Source: Mrakia gelida (taxonomy: Eukaryota; Basidiomycota; Tremellomycetes; Cystofilobasidiales; Mrakiaceae). From it: 64,000 nucleotides of DNA. The notes beneath the pieces were generated by a model that was not told where the DNA came from, made no database searches, and saw only the letters and a program-made list of their open reading frames with translations. Where the stretch lies: contig BRON01000003.1 in the NCBI GenBank assembly GCA_024345305.1, positions 248,001 through 312,000 of the forward strand, in the 5' to 3' direction. Below are positions 48,501 to 58,959 of this stretch, one piece after another. Every line of letters begins with the position of its first letter. Position 1 is the first letter of the stretch. The position numbers were made by a program, and so were the translations under genes.

Positions 48501-50111
48501 TGGTGGTGGTAAGGTGGTGGGGAGGTCTGGCGGTGAGGAGGGAGGAGGTGACGCAGTGTAGGAAGGGAAACCATGGCCGAGGGACATTTGAGACGTCCGA
48601 CGAGCGAGCGTCTGTTGAGCTGTCCGCTCGTTTGGGATAGGTAGAGGGGAGGGGTAGGTAGGTGGGGTTGTAAAGTCCTCGTGAATGGTGGAAGAGAGGG
48701 GTGAGGAGGAAGTCGATGATGGAGGGACGGTGGTTGACGAGGAGGACGAGGAGGACGACGAGCTCGTTGAAGGGAGGAAAGGACCTGGATCCGGATCTGG
48801 AGGAACCTCGAGCGTCGCTCCTAGGAGAGGACTACTCGGAGTGACGACTATACTAGCTCCTCGAGCTGGTCCCCTATGGACGAAAGCCTTGAGCTCGGAG
48901 GTGACGACTTGGAGGGTGTCGGCTCCTCCTTCGATTGTTGACGACGACGACTCTCCCTCTGCTCCTTCGTCAGCTCTCTCCTCGTGAGCTCTGCCTTCCT
49001 TCTCTCCCGCCATCCCTAGATCTCTACTCCCTGCCTCGTGCTTCGAGCCTCCAGCGTCAGGCGAAGGAGACCTGCTCCTCGTCGGGGTCTTTGGAAGCGA
49101 CTTCGCCTCCATTCCAGGAAGTTGAGGCAAGCCCTTCCCTTTGCCCTTCTCCTCCGAAGACAACCTCCTCTTGGATCCTCCTCCTATGGCTGCTGAGGCT
49201 GAGGCGTGCCTTGAGGTGGAAGCGTTCGGCGGTACGAGCGGGAGGTCGGGAGAGTGAGGGAGAGGGTGAAGGACGGCGGTTGAGCGTGAAGTTGGGTGAG
49301 GTTGAGAGGCCGCTCGTGAGCTTGAGGACGGGAGAGGTTTCGAAGGAGGGGCTGGCGGTGAGGATGAGGGGAAGGAGGAGGAGGAAGGAACAGCCGGTGA
49401 TGGTGGGAGAGCTACTTGTGCTGCTGTTGAGAGGAGAGGAGGTTCGAGTTGAGGAGGAGGAGGATGATGTTTCCGCCGGAACAGAGGGAAGAACGTCGTC
49501 GTCGTCGTCGTAGTTACTGGGAGAGATAAGAGGAGAGAGAGATGAGTATGAGCGCCGGCTTCTTGTCCGAATTGTGTTAGATCCAAGACGAGTTGAGGAG
49601 GGTTAAGGGAAGGAAGGACACGACGAGGAAGGAAGGGCAGAGGGAAGAGGTGAGAGGACGAACCTGTGTGTTGGACGACCGCTCCTTCGACTACAAACTC
49701 TCCACTAGCACCGCTCTCCCTACTATCACGTCCGACCTCTCCTCCGTTGGCTGTTGTAGGGATGAGTTTGGGTTGATGAACGTGGTGGGATCCCGTGTAG
49801 GGAGGAGGTTGTTCGGTTGTCGTCCCACCGTTGACCTTGTTTCCTCCTCCCTCCCCTCCTCCGTTCCCTTTGAGCTTGCTACCAGAAGCGACGACGGCAG
49901 GAGCGGGAGTAGACTTGGAAGAGGAAGATCCAAGAAGACCTCCTGAAGATTTCTTCTTGTTGAGAGGAGAGACCTTCCTTCCTGCCGAACCAGACGAAGG
50001 AGGAGGACCGAGGGGGGGTTCCTTCTCGCTCGACGCCGGAGGGCTGTTTGCTGGGGGAGGAGGAGGGTGCGACGGGGAGGAGGAGGAGATGAAGGCTGAG
50101 AAGATTCCCAT
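42597..50111 (-). CDS. Large Sec7-PH domain ARF guanine nucleotide exchange factor (Syt1/EFA6-like)
   Basis: The product should activate ARF-family GTPases at membranes. About 2,200 residues from MGIFSAFISSSSPSHPPPPP. The first 1,270 residues are disordered, dominated by Ser, Pro, Thr and Gly with long Ser runs, coded mostly by one exon of about 3.4 kb (46150-49516). The Sec7 domain spans about 1,272-1,385: SGDEFHVAALRAYMSSFDFS, then ALPRETQQIDRVMESFA, where the Glu is the catalytic finger (the usual LPGE reads LPRE), then HPYILAFSLIMLHTDAFNKS and KMSKADYIKNT. A linker leads to a PH domain at about 1,515-1,660 (NRKWRDWTVILTGSQLLFFK...YLLQAADEVELTEWM). A coiled-coil lies near 1,860-1,950, and a Ser/Pro-rich tail ends RKGLGFP. 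The first intron (49517-49663) is 147 nt, a multiple of three and stop-free, so retention would keep the frame. TGA is at 42597-42599. Confidence 0.88.
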
Positions 50112-50777
50112 GCAGTCGAGTCGGGAAAGAAGGGAAGAGGGGAAGGGGAGAAAGGAAGAAGAAAGGTTGAGAACAGGGCCACGGTCTCGCTGTCGATGTT
50201 TGAGGGAAGGAGCGAACGAGGGAAGGAGATGGGAGTACCTCGGCGAAGCGCGCTGCGTAGGGTTTTTGCGAGTCTCGAAGATATATGTGTAGGCAATCCT
50301 TGATGTGGAAGTCTATATCGTGGGACTGGGTGGAAAGTCCCAGGAAAAAGTGAGCGGAACGAGGCAAGAGTCGAGGAAAAGAGGGACGACGATCCGGATC
50401 TGCTGGTCTCGACCGAAGCGCGAAAATCAAGGGCTCGAGGCGCTTTGCTGTGAGAGGACAGGTTCCGAAAGACGGTCTGGGTGGGATCGTATAGGACCGT
50501 ATGCTTCTCCTCGAGATTCAACGTCGAGCGGGAGACGAGGACCTGTCTCGCGACGAAGGCCGCTTCGATCGATCGAAGGACGCGTCGCGCGTCCCTCCTC
50601 GCCTTTCCACCGATCCCATCCTTTTCGCACGTATCCCAGCGCCTGCAAGGACATGGCCCCGTGTGTGTTGTCTACTAATCGTACATCAATTCGTGTTCAA
50701 AACGCAAGCCCAGATCCAGTGAACAGCCCAACGACCGTCCCTCCCTCCTCGTTCCCGACTCGTCCTCGAGACGGTTT
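50112..50777. promoter_or_regulatory. Upstream region of the Sec7-PH gene
   Basis: This holds the promoter and leader of the Sec7-PH gene and the 3' end of SmD2. Overlapping short frames exist in several frames, but none has a start, splice support or family similarity. Confidence 0.45.
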
Positions 50778-52229
50778 TTAGGCGGTGTTCCTCAGGACTG
50801 TGGGTGGTGGATGGTGTTTGTTCGATAGGGAGTTGGGGAAAGGAGATGGTAGAAGGAGGTTGGGAGAGAAGGGGAAGGGAAGGGAGAGGGAAAGGCGACG
50901 GTCAGTGAGGGAAGCGAGGGAGGAGGGAAGGAAGAGCTGAGGTTGTCGGCTCAACGGAGGACAGGGGGGGACAGGAAACATACCAAGAACAACGGAGTCA
51001 CCTCTGTGAGAGCGCACGAGGACAAGAGGAGAGCAGCTAAAAGTCAGCTAGGGGTTCGAGATGGCGAACGACGAGAGGAAACGAGGAAACGAATACGAAC
51101 CGCAAGAACATCTTCGAGATGAATCGATCCTTGTTGACGGGCTTCTTCGACTTTGATGAGGGAATTTCTGTCCACATCTGCAACGAGGAAAAAAAAGAGC
51201 GGGAAGATGGTGAGCTCAAGGGTTTGAGACGTGACGGGAAGGGAAGAAGGGGAAGGGAAGGGAGTGCGAGCTCGTACGAACCTCCTTGACGTTCTCGAGA
51301 ACCTGGAGGGAGGAAGGACCAAGAAAGAACATAACGGGAAGTCAGTGAGCTGCAAGAAAGGTCGAGTAAGAGGCGGGCGCGATGCGGATCGAGGCGACGG
51401 AGGAAGGTGAAAGGAGGGAAGGGAAGGAGAGCTCGAGGTGATTCGAGCTCAGGAAAGAAGAGCATCTCTGGCTCGCCAGCTGTCGCAACCGAGCCTAGGG
51501 TTCCACTACGGTGGTAGACCGAGAGCTCCGACAGCGGCTCTCCAGGATAGAAAGCCTGAGAGAGGATGGATGGATGGAGGAGGATGGAGGTGAAGATGAA
51601 AGGTCTCGTCCGAACGAAGACGAGATCTTGGGAGCTTCCCTCCTTCGTTCTCAGACGATGGAGGGGGTAAGACCTGGTTTCCGACTTGGTAGAGAGATCC
51701 TCCTATCATCTCCTCGGATCTTCTCCAGCTCGAGGGCGAGATTGAAGCTCGTAGAACACGAGCTCGCCTGCTCGTCTTGCCACCTTCACGTCTCCTCCTT
51801 CCTCCTCCCGCGCCTTCCCCTCCCTCAACCACGTTCAACGCCAGATATGGAGCGAGTGACTCACCATATTGCTGTGCCTATCGAAAGCCTTCACTCGACC
51901 CAACAGCTTCTTGTTGTTCCTGAGGGAGATGAGGACCTGAGTGTTGTTTCGAACCGAAGCCTGGAGGACGGAGAGGGGTCCTTGGGAAACCTCGTACTCC
52001 TCAAGCTCACGAACCTGCTGGTCCGTAAGCTCAGACTTGGGAAGGTGGAGGAGTTCACTATGGGAGGAGTAGTCGAGATGAATGGAAGTGAAGCGGAGGA
52101 GGGATGGGGAGAAAGAGAAGGGAGGGAGGGGAGGAGAGGGAAGGAGGGAGCGAGGTCAGCGTGTCGTCTCGTCTCGTCGTCGCCCATCTCTCCTTCGACG
52201 GGGAAAACGGAAGGCAACACTCACGACAT
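50778..52229 (-). CDS. SMD2: Small nuclear ribonucleoprotein Sm D2
   Basis: This is a core member of the heptameric Sm ring of spliceosomal U1, U2, U4 and U5 snRNPs. The 111 residues run [40 protein letters not shown] (Sm1), [38 protein letters not shown] and [20 protein letters not shown] (Sm2 with the RGDSVV signature). The length fits the family. The first coding exon holds only ATG TC. Two other exons are tiny: VLENVKE (21 nt, near 51285-51305) and the 20-nt exon coding GDSVVL (near 50980-51020). The intron after HSNM is several hundred bases long. The start is fixed by the ATGTC|GTGAGT junction at 52225-52229; TAA is at 50778-50780. It is divergent from mitochondrial EF-Tu. Confidence 0.95.
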
Positions 52230-52453
52230 GATAAGGAGTGGATAGGGAGATGGGGGTATACGAGTCCGAGGATGTGAGTGAGGAGGTTGGTGGTCGTTGC
52301 AGAGCTCTCTCGACGGCTCGGAGGATGTGGGACTTCAACGATTTGAACTTGCTCGCCTCGATCTTTTCTTCGAGTCGCTTCACTTTCTTACTCCTGCAAC
52401 CATCACCCCTTCCTCTCCCCTTCCTCTTCTCTTCTCTTCTCTCTCTTAAAAGG
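52230..52453. promoter_or_regulatory. Bidirectional promoter, SMD2 (-) / mitochondrial EF-Tu (+)
   Basis: Only 224 bp separate the two start codons, so both promoters and leaders must fit here unless they overlap the opposite gene. A C/T-rich tract on the plus strand lies just before the EF-Tu ATG. No TATA element stands out. Confidence 0.7.
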
Positions 52454-55400
52454 ATGTTCTGCTCTCGTTCATCCATCGTTGGAGGTGCTTCCAAGGCTCT
52501 CTCGGCCGGAAGGTGTGAGTCCAATCTTCCTTTGCATCGTCTTGCTTTTTTGAATCGGAGAAGGAGGAGGAGGAGGTGAAGGGACGATGGGACCACGAAC
52601 CCCTCAGTCCTCGAGCGAGGGGATATATACACTCCTCGCAACCTCGCGGCAAGATTCTCGAGTGTATCTTAAACGCACTCGAGAAAGTTTGATTGCTCTA
52701 GAGTATCTGGTTGTCGAGTTGTGGGTGTTCCGAAAACGAACCGTCCGAGCTGACCTTTTCCTTCCTTTTCCTTCCTTCCCTCCGTTCACCTCCCGTTCCT
52801 CCTCGCCTCCAGCCATCTCCACCGCCCGACCTCTCCTCACTCCCATCGTCTCCTCCCTCCGATCCGTCTCCTCCCCTCTGACCCGATATAGGATCTCCGC
52901 CGCCTTCCCTTCCTCTTCCACCTCTTCTTCCACCGGTCAGCCCAACCTCCTCCGTATCCTCCCTTCGTCTGAGAAGCTCACTTTCTCCTCTCTTCTTGCG
53001 TTGCTTGTGTTCTACAGGATCCCGAAGGTCGTACGCTGAGGTCTACCAGAGGACCAAACCTCATTTCAAGTTAGTTCTCGCTCGTTCAAAACACGATCTA
53101 CAAACCGCGCTCTTCGTCGTTCTGACCTTCTCTCTGTCCTCCCGCCTTCCCTCTGCAGCATCGGAACTATCGGTGTTCGTCTCTTCTCTCCCTTCACCTT
53201 CATCTCTCGTTCAGCTTCTTACCCTTGCGTTTCCTCACTTCACAGCACGTCGATCACGGAAAGACCACCCTCACCGCCGCCATCACGTATGTCTCGCTTC
53301 TTCCCTCCTCTTCCCTTCTTCCAAGCCCCGTCGCTGACCGATCTTTCCCCTACTTTGCACTCACAGCAAGCATCTCGCTACCAAGTCCGGAAGCACCAAG
53401 TTCGTCGACTACTCGCAAATTGACAAGGCTCCTGAGGAGAAGGCTCGAGGAATCACCATCTCGACCGCTCACGTCGAGTACGAGACCGACAAGAGGCATT
53501 ACGCTCACATCGATTGTGAGTATCTGAGCTTCATATATTCCTCGTGGAAAGGTCGACGGTGGGAGGTGGTTGTCGAGGTAGCGAGAGAGGGTGACGGTAG
53601 AAGAGAAGAGAAGGAAGACCGAGCTGACCCTGCTTTCGCGTGTTTTCTTTTTTCCTCGTTGATCCACAGGCCCTGGTCACGCTGATTGTGAGTAACTCGT
53701 CTCTTCTCGATCATGAAAAGGCAGAGTATCGCTCGGAGGTTGCTGAGCGAGAGCTGACCTTCTCCATCTCGACCCTCGAAAACTGAACGCGTCTTCAACC
53801 AACCAGACATCAAGGTTTGTTCGCTTCCTCACTCCACCCTCCTTCCCTCTCGCCCCTCGATACTCTACGAAGCTGACCTCCCCTTGCATCTCTTTCTTCT
53901 CACAGAACATGATCACTGGAGCCGCTCAGCTCGACGGAGCCATCATCGTCGTCGCTGCCACCGACGGACAGATGCCCCAGACCCGAGAGCACTTGCTCCT
54001 TGCCCGACAGGTCGGAATCAAGAAGCTCGTTGTCTTCGTTAACAAGGTCGATCAGGTCAGTAACGTCTCTCCTCAAACCTTCGCGCTCGGAAGCGAAGTC
54101 GAGCACACGAACGCGCGAGCTCACCTCTGTCTTCCGTCCATTTGTCTCTGCAGGTCGACGACGACGAGATGCTCGAGCTCGTCGACATGGAGATGCGAGA
54201 TCTCCTCGCCCAGTACGGTTACGACGGAGAGAACACCCCCATCGTCATGGGATCCGGACTTGCCGCCCTCGAGGGACGAGACCCTGAGATCGGAGAGTCC
54301 AAGGTTGAGGCTCTCATGGCTGCTTGCGACGAGTGGCTGGATGCCCCCATCCGAGACCTCGACAAGCCTTTCTTACTTCCCGTTGAGGGTGAGTCGCCCT
54401 TTCGCCTCTTTCATTCTTCTGCTTGCTGAAGGAGCGAGCGAAATGAGCGACGAGAGGGAAACGCGTCGTCTTTCGTTTCGTCGTTCCCCTCCCCCTCGTC
54501 CTCTCGCGCGAGTTGCCTTCTTCGAGATGAACACTGAGCTGACTCTCCTGTTTGCGACTCTGTCTTCGTAGACGTCTTCTCCATCCCCGGACGAGGAACC
54601 GTCGTCACTGGACGAGTCGAGCGAGGAACCATCACCAAGGGTGCTGAGCTCGAGATCTTGGGTCAGGGAACTAGGACCAAGACCGTCCTTACTGGAATCG
54701 AGATGTTCCACAAGGAGTTGGAGAGGGTGCGTCGTCCTTTCTTCTTCGTCTTGCGCTCTTCTTTCGCGTTCTCGTTTCGACGACCAGCCTTCGCCTCGCC
54801 TCGTTCGTTCGACCTTCGCGCTGACCTTGCTCTCGTCTCGCTTCGGTTTGCGTTTGCGTTTCGGTTCGATAGGGAGAGGCTGGAGACAACATGGGAGCTC
54901 TCCTTCGAGGAATCAAGCGAGAGCAGGTCGTTCGAGGACAGGTCCTCATTGCTCCTGGATCCATGGAGTCCGTCAAGACTTTCAAGGCTTCCATCTACGT
55001 GAGTTGGCTTTTCTCCCTCTCTCCTCCCTTCGCTTCGAGCATACCTACCTTCCTCTCCCCTCCGTACTGACCCCCTCTCTCCGTCGTCTCGTTTCAAATC
55101 GAACAGATCCTCACCAAGGAGGAGGGAGGACGATACACTCCTTTCGTCTCTGGTTACGCGCCCCAGATGTACTTCCGAACCGCCGACGTTACCTGCCACA
55201 TGACCTTCCCCGAGGGAACTGAGGACGCTGAGGACAAGATGGTAAGTCTCTTCTCGCCCTCGTCTTTCTTTTCTTCGAACGTTTCCTTCGACGACGCGTT
55301 CTGACCGACTCCCCTCCGCGCTCCCCGCCTCGTTTTCGTGAACAGGTCATGCCCGGAGACAACCTCGAGATGGACTGCGAGCTTACCCACGACACCCCCA

Positions 55401-55638
55401 TCGAGGTCGGATCTCGATTCTCGCTGAGGGAGGGTGGAAAGACCGTCGGAACCGGTCTTGTTACTGAGTTGATGTCGATCTCGTTCGTCCCTTCGCTCTC
55501 TCCTCCCTCTCGCTCTCTCCTCCATCGCTCGCCCGAATCTCGAACTGACTCCTCTCGCTCGTTCTTCGCTTGCTTCGTTCGGATTATAGGGACGGAAAGG
55601 GTGGTCTCAAGCCCGTTCTTGCTGCCATCAAGAAGTAG
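52454..55638 (+). CDS. TUF1: Mitochondrial elongation factor Tu
   Basis: This GTPase delivers aminoacyl-tRNA to mitochondrial ribosomes. The N-terminus [20 protein letters not shown] is a mitochondrial presequence, and mature sequence starts near [21 protein letters not shown] motifs: GHVDHGKTT (P-loop), [14 protein letters not shown] (switch I), DCPGHADY (G3), NKVD (G4) and a SGLAALEG stretch (G5). Domains 2 and 3 follow ([66 protein letters not shown]), ending VLAAIKK with TAG at 55636-55638. About 15 exons. Three are very small: 53159-53174 (16 nt, before the P-loop), 53670-53687 (18 nt, PGHAD) and 53807-53814 (8 nt, YIK). The bacterial-type sequence confirms the organellar factor, not eEF1A. 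The last donor (GTCGAT) is weak. Confidence 0.96.
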
Positions 55639-56105
55639 AGAGCGTTGGGTTTCGTTTAGGATCTCTCTCTGGAATTTTCTTTTTCTTTTTTGGCTTTTGG
55701 CTGAGGTTCGGTTGCTTGCCTTACGTACGTACTTTTATTTCAGTGAAGAAGAACGAATACATCACACCTCCCCGATCTCGTATCCCTGTTCGTCGAAGGA
55801 AGAGAGCCTGAGGGAGCGACGCCTTGACGCGTCGAGACGAGACCGAAGGCGAGGAGAGGATCAGGCCCCGCTGGCTCACCCCCTTCAGTTCTCTATCTGG
55901 TTGAGCTGCGGGTTCAGCTCCTTAGAGGGAGATGTCAGTCGAGCAGTTTTTCCCTTGGCTCAGGCTAAATCAGTCTCGGAGAAAAGCATGCACGCGAGCT
56001 GGCCATGCACCTGACGTCGACCTACTCGAGCTGACTCCTCTCGACCTTCCTTTCCTCTCTTTGTCCTTCAACGTCCACCATCTCGCCTCTTCGTGTTTCT
56101 CGACG
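55639..56105. promoter_or_regulatory. EF-Tu 3' end and upstream region of the membrane protein gene
   Basis: A T-rich tract after the EF-Tu stop (55670-55740) fits a transcription end. No gene is seen. Confidence 0.45.
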
Positions 56106-57981
56106 ATGGTTCTTTCAAGCTTCCTTCTCGTCTTATGTCTTGCCCTTCTCCCAACCATACAAGGTCAGTTCTGCTCGCTTCGAACGGCGCTCCCGGCTCC
56201 GAGCGCTCGAGCTCACCCTCCCTCCCTCTCTCCCTCCTCTTCCTTCCTTCCTTCTTTCCTTCTTCCCAGCTTCAGCGTCGAATCCATCTCCTCTGATCAA
56301 CTTCGAGTCTAGGGACGAAGGCAAGAACGGCAACTGGCTCCTTCCCAGCTCGAGAACGATCGTCTCCCAGTGCAACCCCGTTCGTTCGCAACTCGAGCTC
56401 GCTTCGACGTCCTCCTCCTCCTCCTCGAATCTCCTCGCTGAGCCTTCTTTCCTCCCCTTTGATCAGCTTCCAATCTCAGTCATACCTTCAGGCCCTCCCT
56501 CGGTCCTCTCGGCTGTGATCGCGTTGAACGGGAACCTTCAGGCCTGGCCGCTGAAGACGTGGCCGAACGACTCGAACTCGTGGCAGGTGGGCTCGAAGCT
56601 GGAGTACGAGTGGCCTGCTGGTGAGCTCAATTCCGTTATTTCTCGAGGCTCGAGACGCATGAGTGAGCTTTTCGAGAGGTCCAAGTAGAGCTGAGTGCGA
56701 CTTTTCTTTGGGTGTGGGCGAGCAGTCAACGTCAGCTCGGGAGTGAGTTCGATCTTCTTCACTCTTTTCTTTCACCCTCTCCGCTCGCCTCTCTCCAGCA
56801 AAATATGCGAGGCTTGGGAGAAACTCGGAGGAACCAGTAGTGCTGACTCTATGTCTCATCGGATCGGTGGTGATCTTCAGTCTGCGCTATTTCTTCGACT
56901 TGAAATGCAGAACATGCCAAACTTCTGTGCGTCTCGTCCTCTGCCTCCTTTCTTTCGATATCGATCTTGCAGGGGTGCTGACACGACTCTCTGCTCATCA
57001 ATCATCGTTCTCAGCTGACTATCGCATCGGAGCCAGTAAGTCTTCATCTCGAGAACCTTTCGTTTGCTCGCTCGACTCGACTCGACGCGTCGAACGTTGA
57101 TCTTGTCCCTTTGTCTCACCTTCCTTCTCTCTTGCCCAAGTGACCGTGCAGCCAAGTGATCACGACGAGTGGTGAGTAGGGTGGTGCTCCTCTTCCTGTT
57201 ATGGAGTCTTCTCGAGGACGAGCAGTTCTGACTTGACTCTCAACGTCCGACGCGTCTTGCCTTTTTCAGCTTGACCTCGACTTCCGCCGGAGATAGCAGC
57301 TTCGGCAGCTTCTCCATCCCAGGGATCAGTACCACCGTCTTGCAAGGCCCCCTTTCCACGTCTTCTACTACTCCCTCCTCCTCCAAGAAAGGCGCGATCA
57401 TCGGAGGAGTTTTGGCGAGCGTTGGTGCGATTCTGTTCGGAGCAGCCGTCCTCGTTCCTTCGCCGTCGGAGAGATCAGTCGTACATCAAGGGTGGAGGAG
57501 AAAGACGAGAGCTGTTTGGAGGAGAGCTGGACGAAGACGACGGAGATACCGTTCTCGCGATGGGAACCTCGAACGGAGTTCGCGCGTCGAGCCTTCCCGT
57601 CGTCACGCCTTTCACTCTTCCCGAGGATGATGAGCCTGGTGAGTCTCTCTTTTGCATAATACGGCTCATCTTCGCGAAGAAGCTGATATCGCTGTACTAT
57701 ACATCTCTACAGGCCCTTCTCATCCTCGAACCATCGAGAAAACGGACGACGGAGAGTTTGAAGGCAGACTCCCGCCGAACTACCTCGTGAGCTTTTGAGA
57801 TCACTGCCTTTGCTTCATCGAGCCGAGCTGAATCTTTTCTTCGCTTGAACTTCTCCAGAACGCAACAGGAGGGTCGACTTCGAGTTACACGGACGACGCG
57901 TCGGAAGTGGACCCCCTCACGGGCGTTGATCCTCGCTTTGCGGGGATCAAGTCGGAGATCTTAGGTCCGGACCTGAGCTAG
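56106..57981 (+). CDS. Type I single-span membrane protein of unknown function, with an apparent frame break
   Basis: I do not recognise a named family. The start MVLSSFLLVLCLALLPTIQ is a signal peptide, cut by an intron. The lumenal part includes INFESRDEGKNGNWLLPSS, QLELASTSSSSSS, an extracellular-looking WPAVNVSSG, and QPSDHDECLTSTSAGD, followed by a Ser/Thr-rich stalk. The membrane helix is GAIIGGVLASVGAILFGAAVLV (57390-57460). The cytoplasmic tail reads LRRRRDQSYIKGGGERREL, then GFEGRLPPNYL-like sequence, ending AGIKSEILGPDLS with TAG at 57979-57981. This arrangement is common among orphan basidiomycete cell-surface proteins. Tail and helix lie in different frames around 57450-57475, with no intron to reconcile them. 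Exons between 56700 and 56920 are also uncertain. Confidence 0.6.
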
Positions 57982-58327
57982 GATCTCATGTCTCTTTTGT
58001 CCTCGTTGACAGACCGGCTTTCTATATAAGCCTGCTTTGACTTTGCTTCGCTCCACGCGTCGCTCGACTCGTCCACTCGAGTCTTTCGAACGCGTCGTCA
58101 CGGCTGAGCTCTGCCTCCTGTCTTTCGGATGGACAGGAAGTAAGAATCACGGAGCATTTTGATAGATGGTATAGACGAGAACGAGAACAAGAACGAGAGC
58201 GAACGGGAACGGGAACGGAAGCGAAAACGAGAAATGAAAACGAGAACGTCGAACGAAGAGGACCCGCCTCCTCAAACTCGAGCCAAATTAGGCATCAACT
58301 AACGGAACATGTTCGAATATAGGGTAT
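57982..58327. other. Convergent intergenic region
   Basis: This lies between the membrane protein (+) and the small single-span gene (-). It contains the GAGAAC-rich repeat listed separately and no gene. Confidence 0.5.
58175..58249. repeat. Purine-rich hexanucleotide repeat (GAGAAC/GGGAAC type)
   Basis: About twelve imperfect units of the form RRRAAC or RRRAGC occur in a row, purine-rich with a C at each sixth base. The run sits in a 3' convergent spacer. Confidence 0.75.
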
Positions 58328-58959
58328 CTAGGCGGTGGAGAGATCCGAGAAGGAGAAGTATTCAACCGAGTGTTGAGTGACTCTGGTTCGTCGCGAGAGG
58401 GAGTTTTGTTGGTGTTCCACGATGGACGCGTACTTTTTGGTGGAGTGGTTGTAGGAGGAAGTGCAGGTGGTTTTGTTGTACGAGGTGTAGAAATCGAGGG
58501 AAGATGGGAGGGGGGAGGAGATGGAGATGGGGGTGTTGAGCTCGGAAGAGGAGGAGGAAGAGGAGGAAAGGGAGTTTGAGGAGGAAGAGCGGGAAGAGGC
58601 GAGAGACGACTGTGCGAGAGAAGCTAAGGGAAGGAAGGAGAGGTCAGCGATCGCGATCGAGAAAAACGTGAGTCCGAGACTGATACTCACCGAGGAAGAG
58701 GCGCTCGAAGAGTTGGAAAGAGTTCGATGTCGAGCTTCTCGAGCTTCATTGGCGAAAGCGGGAGAGGCGACGGACTCGGAGTCGGAGGGGGATGCCTGGA
58801 GAAGCGAAAAGGTTGGAAGTCAGCATGGATCGAAAGAAGAAAGGAAGAAGAAGGACCTACCTCGAGAAAGAGTGAGACGATGGAGATAACCACAGCGAGC
58901 GACCCAACGACTGAGTAGTACGCCGAGGTCTTGAGGGACTTCTTGAGGGTAGAGAACAT
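58328..58959 (-). CDS. Small single-span membrane protein, unknown function
   Basis: I do not recognise this gene. Three exons give about 160 residues. Exon 1 codes MFSTLKKSLKTSAYYSVVGS then LAVVISIVSLFLE, a basic N-terminus followed by one membrane helix, so it may be a signal-anchor protein. Exon 2 codes an acidic/Ala segment (ASPSDSESVASPAFANEA). Exon 3 starts with a poly-Ser stretch (SSNSLSSSSSSSSELN) and ends with a more structured tail (LDFYTSYNKTTCTSSYNHST...EYFSFSDLSTA). Choosing the CACAG acceptor rather than the CTTAG 14 bases upstream keeps exon 3 in this frame; the alternative gives a Pro-rich tail. Both remain possible. The start has a good GTAGGT donor downstream. Confidence 0.6.
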
